Shown piece after piece: positions 21,751-33,203 of a DNA stretch of 64,000 nt. Each line of letters begins with the position of its first letter. Position 1 is the stretch's first letter. The position numbers and the translations under genes were made by a program. Origin of the DNA: Chiridota heheva (lineage: Eukaryota > Echinodermata > Holothuroidea > Apodida > Chiridotidae); the NCBI GenBank assembly GCA_020152595.1, contig JAIGNY010000703.1, positions 2,162,001-2,226,000 of the forward strand. Reading direction: 5' to 3'. A model generated the notes under the pieces. The model saw only the letters and a list, made by a program, of their open reading frames with translations, was not told the origin of the DNA and did not search any database.

Positions 21751-22735
21751 CTTGACATTACTTGACTTTTGTCCACTGATCAACATTTGGATTTTGATTC
21801 CAACAGAAAAAGAGTAAGATTTTGTTATTGGTATAATTTTTGACACAGTACACCGTCTGCAATAAGAAACCAAATACATCAAATAATGACAGATATGCTT
21901 TGTTTTTTATTACATTATGTACAAAATTTGGTGGAATTTGTCAAATTTAAGTGCTCTGTGTAAAATAAGCAAAGGTCACTTGCATGATAAAGTAACAGTT
22001 CCTTTGGGTATATAAAAATGTATTTATCATTTTGCAAAAAAGACAGCAGATTAAGAAACAGCTACCAAGAACTGAGTGATAGTTACATGACAAATTAATG
22101 ACAGCTTAAATAAGGTTAAAATCTAGCTTCTTTATTTAAGAATTTATGATTTTGTTAAGACTCAAAGTAAACAGGGCTGTATGATGGATTGAATACCTTG
22201 TTACAGCGAGTGGGTGTACAGAAGTATTCTGAATTGCTTACAAGATGTGAAGTAATGGTCGCCTTCTGTTTAAGACCAAATGATAATGCCGACACAGACC
22301 CACTGAAAGAGGGAGCAATTGCACAGGAACATGATTGCCAGGAGTGGTTTTGTAGAGATAAAACAAAAATGCAATGCCCCCACCCCCTTTGATTATTTAA
22401 ATTTAAAACTACTTTGACTCAAGTTACATTTCTATCTGGATTGTACTATCTTTATAAACGATCCAGGGACTTCTTGAAAATGTTTCCATTTAGTCCCTTT
22501 TCAGATAGATCTAGTAATTATGAGAATGAAATTTTGCAGCAATTCTCAATATTTGGCTAAGTAAGGCTTTGATGTCTTTTCTAGCAATTTCTTCCCCCTG
22601 CCTTCTGATATTAAAGCAGTTTACCTCAAATTTCTTCATTATTTGTTAAATGAGCTCATCCAAACGTCAAAGCTAAGTTTAATACAATTTTAAACAAATC
22701 TAATTAATTCAGAGAGCAAGTTATTTTAGGACCAT
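21751..22735. other. Intergenic / gene B 3' flank
   Basis: Probably holds the 3' UTR of gene B (minus strand). A minus-strand AATAAA is at 22131-22136. No other gene is recognised. Confidence 0.45.
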
Positions 22736-22965
22736 TCACCACCTGTAGCTGACACACTTTGTACACACACAGCTGTCGTGGATGGCCACATCTTTGGCCT
22801 TCAGCTGTAAGGTTAAAAGGTAAGTGCCACAATGGAATGTGATTGGCTCGTAGTGGTGAAGGAGCACCTCACAGTTGTCTGGACACTGCATGACTGGTGA
22901 CATGGACAGGCAGTCTATTTGGTTGGGTGATGGATGGCTGATGATGATTGGCTGGGGTTGACATC
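22736..22965 (-). CDS. Gene B exon 17: Cys-rich C-terminus and stop
   Basis: The acceptor GACTATTACAG starts the last coding exon in phase 1. It encodes CQPQPIIISHPSPNQIDCLS, MSPVMQCPDNCEVLLHHYEP and ITFHCGTYLLTLQLKAKDVA, ending HDSCVCTKCVSYRW and TGA. Eight cysteines and the final C-x-C-x-x-C are reminiscent of C-terminal cystine-knot or VWC-like dimerisation regions of secreted matrix proteins and mucins, but I cannot assign the family. A minus-strand AATAAA occurs about 600 bp downstream (22131-22136). Confidence 0.8.
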
Positions 22966-23096
22966 CTGTAATAGTCAATAGAAATTGAGAAGTAAGATCA
23001 TGTCAATTGAATAGTTGTATACCACCTCTGCTTTTATAAAGATTTTATTCTCCTTAGCAAAAAAAAAACTGATCAAAATTGTAAATCATTATCTCC

Positions 23097-23830
23097 TACA
23101 CATCAAGATCATTATCACCATCATCACCATTACTGCATCATCATCACTGCATCACCATCATCACGGCACCATTATCATCATCATCACTGCATCATCATCA
23201 TTACTGCTTCATCATTATTATCATCATCATTACCACATCATCAACAGAACTGCATTATCATCATTCACTGCATCATCATCATCACTGCATCATCATCACC
23301 GCATCATCATCATCATCATTACCACATCATCATCATTACCGCAGTATCATCATCCCCACATCATCACTGCATCATTATGACCATGACTATCATCATTATC
23401 ATCATCAATACATCATCAACACTGCATCATCATCATCACTGCATTATCATCACTGCATCACTATTATCATCACTGCATCACTATTATCATCACTGCATCA
23501 CTATTATCATCACTGCATCACTATTATCATCACTGCATCACTATTATCATCACTGCATCACTATTATCATTACTGCATCATCATCACCACCGCATCATCA
23601 TCACTGTATCATCATCACTGTATCATCATCACTGTATCATCATCACTGTATCATCATCAATGCATCATCATCACCACATCATAAACTGCATCAACATCAT
23701 AAACTGCATCATCATCATCATCATAAACTGCATCATCATCATCATCATCATAAACTGCATCATCATCATCGTCACCACATCATCATCTATAACCGCAACA
23801 TCCCACATCAATAAAAACATCATCATCATC
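23097..23830. repeat. CAT-trinucleotide-rich array
   Basis: Imperfect (CAT)n/(ATC)n broken by ACTG and ACC into units such as CATCATCATCACTG, with a regular sub-array of ACTATTATCATCACTGCATC (23459-23578). It lies in the intron between gene B exons 16 and 17. Open frames encoding poly-His or poly-Ile cross it but are not genes. Confidence 0.9.
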
Positions 23831-24008
23831 ACTTATATTCATTTCTCTTTCTTTAATGTTGGACCTACAACTTTCAGTTCATACAAATACCAACATTTTG
23901 AAATAGTCTTTCTTTCTAAAAAAAGGATCACCATAGGATTTGTACACAAAAAATATGATCACCATCCTATTAGACTCTCAAAGGTTAGCAAGTGGAGTAT
24001 AATTTTAC

Positions 24009-24152
24009 CACACTGTAAGCATTGTCGTGATTCTGCTATGACTTGGTCCCCACACATTTTCAATCTTGTTTGGTTTCCGGTGCCACATGAACTGTTGCAG
24101 CCAGACCATTCCTCCCAGTCTCCACAATATGTTGGATTGGTTGGCGGTAGAC
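24009..24152 (-). CDS. Gene B exon 16: thrombospondin type-1 repeat
   Basis: A 144-nt exon, phase 1 in and out, one compact domain: CGDWEEWSGCNSSCGTGNQT, then RLKMCGDQVIAESRQCLQC. WxxW (Trp C-mannosylation site), CxxSCG (O-fucosylation site) and the following Arg are all present, so it should fold as a TSP1 repeat in the secretory pathway. It is shorter than the usual 50-60 residues. Two further cysteines near the end (CLQC) may bond to the C-terminal region. Donor GTAAAA is weak; phase with exon 17 supports it. Confidence 0.9.
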
Positions 24153-24281
24153 CTTCACAAAATCAAAGGAAAAATAACTTCCTCAAATTTTGGTTTTGAA
24201 AAATAAATCATGTTATTTCCAAATTCAAAGATTGTTGTACTCAAAAGTGAAAACATAACAGATATGAAGGATATTATTCTT

Positions 24282-25190
24282 ACAGACCACACTCTCACAG
24301 ACTCCACTCTCACAGATTCCCCTCTCACATACCACCATCTTACAGACTCGATTCCCTCTCACAGACCATACTCTCACAGATGCCCAGACTCCCCTCTCAC
24401 ATACCACCACCTCACAGAATTGATCCCCTCTCACACTTCATACTCTCACAGACTCGATCCCCTCTCACACACCATACTCTCACAGATGCCCAGATTCCCC
24501 TCTCACAGACCCCTCCTTACAGACTCCCCTCCTACAGACTCCCCTCTCACAGACTCCCCTCTCACAGACTCCCCTCTCACAGACTCCCCTCTCACAGACT
24601 CCCCTTCCACAGACTCCCCTCTCACAGACTCCCCTCTCACAGACTCCCCTTTAACAGACCACCCTCTCACAGACCACCCTCTCACAGACCACCCTCTCAC
24701 AGACCACCCTCTCACAGACCACCCTCTAACAGACTGCCCTCTCACAGACCACCCCTGTCACATACCACCCCTGTCACATACCACCCTCTCACAGACCGCC
24801 CTCTCACAGACCGCCCCCTCACAGACCGCCCTCTCACAGACCGCCCTCTCACAGACCGCCCCTCTCACAGACCGCCCTCTCACAGACCGCCCCTCTCACA
24901 GACCGCCCTCTCACAGACCGCCCTCTCACAGACCGCCCTCTCACAGACCACCCTCTCACAGACCACCCTCTCACAGACCACCCTCTCACAGACCACCCTC
25001 TCACAGACCACCCTCTCACAGACCACCCTCTCACAGACCACCCTCTCACAGACCACCCTCTCACAGACCACCCTCTCACAGACCACCCTCTCACAGACCA
25101 CCCTCTCACAGACCACCCTCTCACAGACCACCCTCTCACAGACCACCCTCTCACAGACCACACTCTCACAGACTCCCTTCTCAAAGACTA
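24282..25190. repeat. 15-bp minisatellite, about 60 copies
   Basis: The unit is CCTCTCACAGACCAC, with CTC, CGC and CTG variants grouped in blocks: ACTCC units at 24530-24650, ACCAC at 24655-24770, ACCGC at 24780-24945 and a homogeneous ACCAC block at 24947-25160. It fills most of the intron between gene B exons 15 and 16 and ends about 30 nt from the exon 15 donor. Confidence 0.95.
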
Positions 25191-25222
25191 CCAAGAATCT
25201 ATCAAGGACAACACTCTCCTAC

Positions 25223-25432
25223 CTGAACAATCAACCGGCCCATTTCTCACATGTTGTCTGCTGCCCTCAACTTCAACTCCATTCTCATCAACACACCAGC
25301 AGTAGCCTGTGCCTGAATGACACTGACGGGACGAGTACTCTCCGTTTTCCTCACAAAGAGGTCGGAAGCTGCCCAATAGGCCCCTTCTCTGGGCCTCTCT
25401 CATTTCACGCTGACACTGAGTTTCCTTGAGGA
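25223..25432 (-). CDS. Gene B exon 15: thyroglobulin type-1 domain
   Basis: A 210-nt exon, phase 1 at both ends, holding one whole domain. It reads ETQCQREMREAQRRGLLGSF, RPLCEENGEYSSRQCHSGTG and YCWCVDENGVEVEGSR, ending NGPVDCSG. All six cysteines and the diagnostic CWCV are present, spaced as in thyroglobulin type-1 repeats. Members of this family often bind or inhibit cysteine proteases, but that function cannot be read from sequence. The 15-bp satellite lies immediately 3' of the exon; its last repeats end about 35 nt from the splice donor. Confidence 0.95.
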
Positions 25433-25683
25433 CTAAACAGAAAGAAAAAAATATTTGTCCAATACTCTGGGATTAGGGTAATTAGCAGTGGCCATGACCA
25501 AATTATTAAAGACAATATTTCAATCTGTGATGACATCAGTTGTATGTACATACCTTTCATTTTCTGCGGTACATTGTTTTCTTTCTTCACCATAGTCTAA
25601 AGATTTGTACAATTCCTTAATACATGTAGGTAAAAAAAAGTCCAGATTTTGACGCAATGACCTTTTTCTTCAAACTTAGTCTC

Positions 25684-26313
25684 TATAGGGGGATTTCATC
25701 ACACGACTCTTAACTCATCTGGAAGCAATTTTGCAGGGCAGCGGCGTCGTTATGTTCACGTGTCTTCACATGGCCCAGTCACATCACAAATACAACAAAC
25801 ATACTTCATGCTAACCTACCAGTACCAGTTTAGTGATTTTGACTACTTGCAATTTTTGTTCGCTTCCAATTTTACTTCATATTTTCTTTAAGTTTGATAT
25901 ATTCACCAGGTATACGAAGAGTAACTTTAACATTAAGAACTGCTGATTGTTCGTTATACTCAGACAAAGTCTACATACCTGATATAAAGTGCTCACTGCA
26001 ATTCCTAGTGTGTACCATAGGTTGAAAGCCGTCCATATGTAACGGTGTACAGCAGAACCCCACTTCGAACGTCGATCAGGATCAGATGGAATCGAGTAAA
26101 TGTCTTTTTTAATTCCCCACACACATCTATTAGTGCAACCAACAACACAGCAAGATTCCGGCATAATCATCTTACAAAATTAATCTGATATAACAACATG
26201 TAAACGTATGTAAGTCTAATTAAGTGCACAGCAAATGGCAGTGGTTTTCCCGACAAAATGGCGATGTACACAAAGTCATGTGACCTCATGATGTCAGCTG
26301 AAACACCCTTATA
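25684..26313 (-). mobile_element. P-element-like MITE with truncated THAP domain, copy 1
   Basis: The ends read inward as CTATAGGGGGATTTCATCAC and, on the minus strand, TATAAGGGTGTTTCAGCTGA. A minus-strand frame opens at 26170 with a THAP start: PESCCVVGCTNR, then IPSDPDRRSKW. The later Cys-x2-His pair of the THAP fold is missing. A related copy is at 49570-49989. THAP fingers are the DNA-binding domain of P-type transposases, so a deleted P-like element is inferred. Confidence 0.75.
26027..26170 (-). pseudogene. Truncated THAP zinc-finger coding fragment
   Basis: MIMPESCCVVGCTNR, with CxxxxC ligands, is followed after about 15 residues by IPSDPDRRSKWGSAV, the conserved middle of THAP domains. 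The frame continues without the C-terminal Cys/His ligands, so the zinc site would be incomplete. It could instead be the first exon of a spliced transposase whose remainder has been deleted. Confidence 0.65.
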
Positions 26314-26329
26314 CAGTGTAATAGACTAT

Positions 26330-26902
26330 TTAGAATAATTTAAGTCGGCAAATTTTTCATAATAAGTTCATTTTCAATGAAAGAGGACTTAAAAAGAAAC
26401 AAAATGGTGAAGAAAGCATTTAAAAATCTTATTCCGTTAAGGTCTCATTTGTGTAGAAAAAACTAGTGCACTGTAGTAAGTCTACTATGGAAGGTTGGTG
26501 CCCTCATCCTCACATTCTGAATAATTGATAATGTGTTTAAAAAAAAATGTATTCGACTTTTAAAAATATCTTTTAATTTGAATTGTTTTCCTCAAAAGAT
26601 TTTCAGGTAGTACCCTTACTAGATTCTCTTTTACTTCTTTCCAATGGTTTTTAAGGCACAAAATCACAGAAAAAAATATGATAGAATGCAAAAAGACTTC
26701 TCAGGAATCTGAGGCTCTGATGTCACAACTAGTCTGATTTCAGTTGTTTGAACACAAATTATACCAAATTTTAAGTTAGATATCTCCTTAATGAAATAAG
26801 ACTTTTGAATGCTTTCTTCACCATTGTTTCTATTTATTGAAGTCCCCTTTCATATAAGATGGACTTGCTTGACCCCTGAACTAATCCTTTAAATTCACTT
26901 GG
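26330..26902. mobile_element. Long-inverted-repeat MITE family E, copy 2
   Basis: The left arm has AGAGGACTTAAAAAGAAACA, AAATGGTGAAGAAAGC and CTTATTCCGTTAAGG. The right arm is the diverged complement, ending GCTTGACCCCTGAACTAATC. It lies next to the THAP-carrying element in a gene B intron. Confidence 0.7.
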
Positions 26903-26999
26903 AGGTTCAATCGACCCCTAATATACTATTTAAAAGTTATATGTAATAAGTGTGATTCTCTTTCTTATCTTCAAATCAATTTTCAGACACAATGCTTCC

Positions 27000-28050
27000 T
27001 GCTTTTTGTGAACTACAAGGCAATTATTTATGAATGTCTTTAAGAATAAATTGCCTCTTTCTAACATACTGGAAACTATTTCTGTTTCATTATTAAGATG
27101 GGGTATAACCTGCACTTTACACAAACCCCAGACAGGATCATGATTTGTCCATCTGTCATGTACCTTACACATGATTTGTCCATCTGTCATGTACCTTACA
27201 CATGATTTGTCCATCTGTCATGCACCACATGATGTGTTCATCTGTCATGCACCACATGATTTGTCCATATGTCATGTACCTTATACATGATTTGTCCATC
27301 TGTCATGTACCTTATACATGATTTGTCCATCTGCCATGTACCTTATACATGATTTGTCCATCTGTCATGTACCTTATACATGATTTGTCCATCTGTCATG
27401 TACCTTATACATGATTTGTCCATCTGTCATGTACCTTATACATGATTTGTCCATCTGCCATGTACCTTATACATAATTTGTCCATCTGTCATGTACCTTA
27501 TACATGATTTGTCCATCTGTCATGTACCTTATACATGATTTGTCTATCTGTCATGTACCTTATACATGATTTGTCCATCTGTCATGTACATTATACATGA
27601 TTTGTCCATCTGTCATGTACCACATGATTTGTCCATCTGTCATGTACCTTATACATGATTTGTCTATCTGTCATGTACCTTATACATGATTTGTCCATCT
27701 GTCATGTACCTTATACATGATTTGTCCATCTGTCATGTACCTTATACATAATTTGTCCATCTGTCATGTACCTTATACATGATTTGTCCATCTGCCATGT
27801 ACCTTATACATAATTTGTCCATCTGTCATGTACCTTATACATGATTTGTCCATCTGTCATGTACCTTATACATGATTTGTCCATCTGTCATGTATCTTAG
27901 ACATGATTTGTCTCAGATCTGCAAATATGATATCATATTGTATACTGGTGAAATCTTTCAATCTTAACTCCAAAACGGCCTAAGATACCAGCATGGTTCT
28001 TACACCAATTTTTCTCTGTAATGGTCCCCTACCATATAAATGAAAATACA
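27000..28050. mobile_element. MITE family B, copy 2, expanded by an internal minisatellite
   Basis: The left half keeps TTAAGATGGGGTATAACCTG and CACTTTACACAAACCC. The right half keeps CTGGTGAAATCTTTCAATCT through ACCATATAAATGAAAATAC. Between them, where other copies have ACATGCTTTGTCCATCTG once, the 31-bp unit is amplified. Confidence 0.75.
27155..27910. repeat. 31-bp minisatellite inside MITE family B
   Basis: About 24 units of CATGATTTGTCCATCTGTCA plus TGTACCTTATA, with a few 20-bp short units (…CACCACATGATGTG). The single-copy ancestor is visible in the sister MITE at 10722-10756 (AACATGCTTTGTCCATCTGG then TCATGTATGTACAC). Confidence 0.95.
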
Positions 28051-28102
28051 AAATTCAGTCAAATATTTTCTTTTAAGCAATTAAAGTGACATTTCTTCTT
28101 AC

Positions 28103-28229
28103 CATGCGAGGCTCCACAGGACATGTCAACACTGAATGTAGGGAACGAATTATCACGACCGGCACGACCATTGACCTTCCAAGAAAGGGTGAAAACTTTA
28201 TTGTTAACCTCGTCCAGAGCAGGAAAAAA
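28103..28229 (-). CDS. Gene B exon 14: linker before the thyroglobulin domain
   Basis: A 127-nt exon, phase 0 in and phase 1 out. It encodes FFPALDEVNNKVFTLSWKVN, then GRAGRDNSFPTFSVDMSCGA and SH. It follows the last recognisable cadherin-like repeat and contains one cysteine. Acceptor ACCGTAG has a modest pyrimidine tract and the donor GTAAGA is good. The next intron (25433-28102) holds the 31-bp minisatellite, a long-TIR MITE and the THAP-carrying element. Confidence 0.75.
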
Positions 28230-29802
28230 CTACGGTTTTAGCAGTTATAGCCACAGGGAAAATGGGAATTCGTGGAAAGAATGTTTTTGCTCATAAATGT
28301 TTGTATTTATTTATTATTTTTTTGAAAAAGATTTGAGTAAGTAACAGTATATACGGTAATGATGAGCTCTAAAAACATACCCCGTGTAATTATATGGTGA
28401 ATTGTAAATTAAATTACGAAAGAGGGCAGCATATACAGATGTATTTACTACATGAATATTATTTGTGTCACAATTTTTCGTGGGAATATTTTTGACACCT
28501 TTGTTCAGAACTGTGGGAAATTTTATAATTATTATTTGCATATTGGGCATTGGAGGTAGTGGGACATCACATAAGTTACATGAGGAAATTAGTCCCAGAT
28601 TATTGTAGATATACAGCACATGTTGCAGATAGCCTATTTGCAAAGTTGGATGCTTATTGTGTGAAGTTCAATAAATATATGAATATTCATAAATAGAGTT
28701 AAGAGGTATATTAACTTTACCCACAACAAAAAGGGCCCCACAATTTACCATAACTTGTCTCTATTTATATTGAACAACTTAAAAATAAGGAAGAGTATAA
28801 GTTAGGAAGATTTTTCTAAAGAAGGTCTTGGCAGAGATTGCACGGGGCCACTGGCGCAAGAATAGAGTAGGAAGGGTGGGTAAACCCCACAGGCCCTGAG
28901 CAAAAATTGAAATTTGGGACTGCAATATGTTTGTTATGGGACCATGATGCCAAATTCCCCACAGCCCACAGGACTCTAGTTGTGCCACTGCACAGGGCCC
29001 CCACATTCCTAAATCTGGCCCTGCACTTAACTGATCCATTAAAACATGCAATTTAAAGTTATGACATGACAAAGGTTATTTTGTGAACCTGGGACCTCAC
29101 TGTCAGGAAATTCAACGTCATCAACCTTTATCTCATTTTAAAGCTAGAGGTTTATTGAAAGGGGGAGACATTGCCTATGCTGGAAGCTGCTGGAAGCTTA
29201 GTTTAGGAATTAATTCTTTTTTCCAGAATTGGGTACACCTTCTCAGTGAGTAACTCAATTTTGGAGCTTCCAGGGAGCTCTTTACCTGCTAGGGACAGCA
29301 GACATGTCCCTCAGTCAATTGAGCTAACCACTGACATGACTGAAGGGTTCAACTTTAACAACCACTATATCATGGGAGAAATTTTTCCCCTCCCCCAAAT
29401 AGTATATTTTTGGGCAGTCATATACACAAAATTCAAGCAAGGTTTCTTTTTTGAGTAGTATCACTAATGTTACATTTTTGAGCAATTTTCATTTGCCACT
29501 CACAAACCAAACCACGCACCTATAAGCCGGTGTATTCAATCCACGCTTTTTCCACACTAAATACAGAACAATATGCTGACATCATAAAACAAAGAAGTGG
29601 TCATCCCAGCAGTGGGAAAGGGCTCAATTTTTGGCTTCAAGTCATCCAGGGGCCATTGGGTTCTGGTCATTCAGGGGCCATCAAATGAGGGATTTATGGC
29701 AGGGTTAATTGCCCCCTGTCTGGTTTTCTAATCACCTTGTATTAATGCAACATGCAATTCCTCTTCTTATAATGCTATCTTGATAATGAGTACCATACTT
29801 AC
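28230..29802. other. Intron between gene B exons 13 and 14
   Basis: AT-rich unique sequence. Nothing recognised beyond simple A/T runs. Confidence 0.45.
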
Positions 29803-29969
29803 TGTTACAATGACAGATCTGCTAACTATAACATCGTTGGTGCCACACATCGGCATAATATACCCAATACCTCCTGACCGTAGTACCTTATTAATTGCTC
29901 TGACCTTTCCTGTGATTGATATTCTATGAACAGGGGTCTCGTAAAAAGCAATTGAGTAATCTTCACCAG
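29803..29969 (-). CDS. Gene B exon 13: second half of cadherin-like repeat
   Basis: A 167-nt exon, phase 1 in and phase 0 out, with acceptor GAATAAATACAG and donor GTAAGT. It encodes GEDYSIAFYETPVHRISITG, KVRAINKVLRSGGIGYIMPM and CGTNDVIVSRSVIVT. 'I-T-G-x-V-x-A-I-N-x-V-L-x-x-G-x-I-x-Y-x-P' repeats the same signature seen in exon 6, which confirms that the domain recurs. No Met opens the frame; recognition depends on phase and the motif. Confidence 0.8.
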
Positions 29970-30194
29970 CTGTATTTATTCAAACAAAGAAATAAAAGTC
30001 AAAATTTTGGGGGAAAAAAAGCTGTTTTGCAAAATATTCTTAGAAAATGAAAACATACCACTGATTAGTAGGATCAACTTTCATATCTCTGTCTTGAATA
30101 AAGCATACCCTCCCCAAAACCATATTCTTCCCCAAAAATGTTTAATTTTTGATATGTGATCGTTTTTGAGAAGTAAAACATGCTGAAAATGTTC

Positions 30195-30565
30195 TCTTTA
30201 AGCCTACCCGCATCCTACACCTGAGTTAATCCTGAAAACTCAGGTATGACAATTACCATCCCGACTTCCTGTTCAAAGCATTGTGTTTCCACTCAAAACA
30301 TAATTGTCTATCTGCCATTCTCAAGCATACCACAGCCAAGTACCCCAAGGCTATTTGCATGTTTAAGATTACAGAAAGCTAGTGCTGAATAATCAAGGCA
30401 CTTTTGTGACTGAAATCCCTTATCTGTGTTAGGTGTCTTAGTAAGAGAAATTTGTTTGCAAACTTGTGATTAAAGTAGCCGTGTATCATATGCCTGAGGT
30501 AATGTGTGCATTAACTGTCAATGATTGACGGATCAACCATTTCTCCTAGGAAAGATATTGCTTCA
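30195..30565. repeat. Interspersed repeat family D, copy 1
   Basis: Contains AAGCCTACCCGCATCCTACA, CTGAAAACTCAGGTATGACA and, inverted, AATGATTGACGGATCAACCA. The same blocks occur in the opposite orientation at 57680-58040 and 59795-60105. It is a non-coding interspersed element of unknown class. Confidence 0.75.
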
Positions 30566-30589
30566 TGAATAAGCAGAGTTGTAGTACCA

Positions 30590-31123
30590 AGTTCTTATAA
30601 AGCGTTTTTCTACACTCAATGCGTACTCAAAGCGCTTTACAATGACCAGTCAAATTCTCCGGCAGCAGCTAAAGATCAGCGACCTGAACTTGACTGGGAG
30701 GATATGGTATGGGAAGTGAATTTAAATATTGTTCCATTTTCCAGGGCCTCAAAGCGCTAGATCCAATTAGCCACCGAATAAGTTCTCTGGCTGCCAGACA
30801 AGTCAGCGCACAGGAACTGAGCTTGGGCCTAGTTGGGCCAAAGATGGGAAGTGGATAAACACCACGTTTTCACGCTTCTCTTCTCAAATAGTGGTCAGAT
30901 AACAAGGCAGGGTGTGACTGTCCTACCATCGGTACCAACGGCTTAACATCCTCTCCTAAGGACGGCGAACCCACCATCCATTGCCACTTCTCTCAGCAGC
31001 TGAATGAGGAGCAGGAGCTACAAACAACGTTTGGCATAAGTGTCTGCATAGCTGTGAAACAACGGGTTAGACCTGACCAGGGCTTGAACCTGGTACATCC
31101 AGCATCTCAGTCGTGCACTCTCC
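30590..31123 (-). mobile_element. SINE S2, tRNA-derived, copy 2
   Basis: It shares AAAGCGCTTTACA, the AGTGGATAAACACCACGTTT block, CTACCATCGGTACCAACGGC, AGCTGAATGAGGAGCAGGAG and GGCTTGAACCTGGTACATCC (B-box, minus strand) with 19638-20043. The tRNA head is cut within the A-box (GTGCACTCTCCC). Confidence 0.85.
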
Positions 31124-31398
31124 CTATGCTTGCTTCAGTGTATTATATCAACACATACAAATGTAATTATTCACTTTCCAATTAATGAAATGGATTGGTT
31201 TTATATGAGGGAGAGAATTGTTTTATTTGAAGATCGTTTACATAATGGAAAAGTTTCATGAAGCAGTATGATATGAATTCAGAAAAAGTAGATGATATTA
31301 AAAGTAGTCCACGGCATTCCTTAATAAGAAATATATTTGAATTAGTTCTTCAACAAATCTTTAATACACCAGAATAATAAAACCATCATGAAACTCAC

Positions 31399-31629
31399 GA
31401 ACAGATGGGCCAAGATCCCCAATTATGGCCAGTTGACCATCAATGATGAGCAAGGTAAGGGTTACTTCTCGGTCACTTTCATGATGAGCTTGCAATTGTA
31501 CCATAGAAAGTGACAGTGTATCTCCATTGTCAATGCAAATTCTCTTTGGAACAATGATGAGTGGGTATGAGGGAGATGAATCAGTAATGACATCAACAGG
31601 GATCTTCAGCACACTGGGTGGCTGGGAAC
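31399..31629 (-). CDS. Gene B exon 12: cadherin-like repeat
   Basis: A 231-nt exon, phase 1 in and out. It encodes SQPPSVLKIPVDVITDSSPS, then YPLIIVPKRICIDNGDTLSL and SMVQLQAHHESDREVTLTLL, ending IIDGQLAIIGDLGPSV. This is the opening half of a repeat: 'D-N-G-D-T-L-S-L' followed by 'V-T-L-T-L...D-G-x-L'. The second half is in exon 13. Exons 11 and 12 are both 1-1, the symmetric phase typical of shuffled extracellular modules. Confidence 0.85.
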
Positions 31630-31639
31630 CTTTCGAGAA

Positions 31640-32951
31640 AAAGATAATATATATGTCTTAATATTCTTGAAGGTATATTGACATACAGCCAACGTTAGCT
31701 AAACTGCTTTAAAGTTTAACAAATACTGTGAAAGTGGCAATAAATTGAGTAAAAACATGCGGAAATAACCATCTTTAGGAGGAATGGTCCATCAATCATT
31801 CATGGGTTTTACACAAAGTCCTCCCAAGCATATAATGTATATTTATATTTAGGCTCAGCCAAGGACTAATCTGATGTCACTTCACTGCACAGCAGTTAGG
31901 TGGTTTGAGCCCCAGATTAATGTCTTATTGGGTACAGTGTAACAGTAGCTGGTTGCTAACGAGTGAAGTGTGAATAGACTATAAAGATAGCTTTAAACTA
32001 CTGGTATGCTAGCTGAATAGTTACAACAGATTCTAAGTGAGATACATGTGATGCATCCTCCCAACTAATTTTAATAAAATATCTCTTTGTTAATCAAAGT
32101 TGTTTGATCCAATCTCACTACCTTGTACTAACAGAACTAAAGAAAGAGAGCGTGCAACAACATGAAAGTCATTACATCCCTGTACCAGCTTTAGGGGGTG
32201 TTGGAATGTTCACTTTTTTAATAATTTTTTTTTTTCTTTCAAACTTTCTTCTGGTGGTCAATTATAATTACCTTAACAGATTCTGCTTTGCTACTTGCTA
32301 AGACATTTACCTGCTTTAAGTAGCAGGCATATTTACGATACTTACCTTCCATGCATTAGATTCAGGTCATGGGACCAGATTGCATATTTATAGCATGGAA
32401 GGTAAGATATAACTTGAAGTACATATAAATCCAATTGTATATAAACCACAACATTTCAGGAAAGTATAATACAATGCACATTACACAGAAATTCCCTATG
32501 AGAAGAGAGTTGCTATTTTATGAAAATAAAATTCTCCAAACAACTTCACAACTAACTTAATCTTAAGTTGAAATCTGATACCACAAACATCTTCAGGTCA
32601 GAGTGTGGATATTAAGTTAATGTTGTGTAGGAGCAAGAGGCCTGTGGGACATTATTTATAACATTAGCAACCTCAGGTGGGAGCTCAAGTTGCTATTAAA
32701 TTGGGCTTTAATACCTTATAAGTCCACATATTGAGAAAACCTTACATAAATTTGAGGATATGTCGTCACCAATGCTCAGTATAACTTAACATAATAACCA
32801 AAATAGAGTAATATGTACAAGAAAATGCTGTTGCAAAAAATGAATAAATGCTGACTTATCATTTCTTTGCCATGTTTCTTCGCTGAATCTTTTCAAATCT
32901 TCTTTTGTTTGATTGCTGACCTAATCCTTTAACTTCACCATTTATACTCAC
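31640..32951. other. Intron between gene B exons 11 and 12
   Basis: A short family D-like block lies near 31775-31800 (GGAATGGTCCATCAATCATT). A palindrome, CTTACCTTCCATGC at 32340 with GCATGGAAGGTAAG at 32394, resembles the element at 13361. A family E end is at 32880-32935 (GATTGCTGACCTAATCCTTT). The rest is AT-rich. Confidence 0.55.
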
Positions 32952-33203
32952 TTTCTATATCAATCCCTGCTAGCGGAATGTTGTAATGAACATAAACAAC
33001 TGCACTTCCATCGAAAGTCTTCAGAGGGGTGAAAACTGCTAACGAGAGAGCTCGTACAATAAGAGGAGCTGGTCCCATCATGTGAAGAAAAGTTGGAATG
33101 TCCTTGTGCTGTGCGATGTGATCAAAATATATACGCAAACCATCAGGAACAATTGGTATGGAGACCAAACCGTGCTCAGCTAAAATTTTGACTTCGATGA
33201 GAC
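32952..33203 (-). CDS. Gene B exon 11
   Basis: A 252-nt exon, phase 1 at both ends, so it is a symmetric module. It encodes GLIEVKILAEHGLVSIPIVP, DGLRIYFDHIAQHKDIPTFL and a hydrophobic strand region through IPLAGIDIES. 'AEHGLVSIP...GLRIYF' fits the 'x-x-N-G-x-L-x-x-P' start of a cadherin-like repeat, and SAVVYVHYNI fits its last strand. Donor GTGAGT is strong; the acceptor CCTAAAAG is ordinary. Confidence 0.85.

Noticed and set aside
23015..24199. Plus-strand poly-His/poly-Ile frames
   Set aside because: Trinucleotide repeat translation, ending antisense to the TSP1 exon.
24210..25429. Plus-strand frames of about 340 codons (LTDRPLTD, SHRPPSHR)
   Set aside because: The 15-bp satellite read in frame. 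The real coding at the right end is the minus-strand thyroglobulin exon.
28779..29072. Minus-strand frames of 62-97 codons
   Set aside because: No splice-compatible borders in the phase needed between gene B exons 13 and 14, and no domain resemblance.
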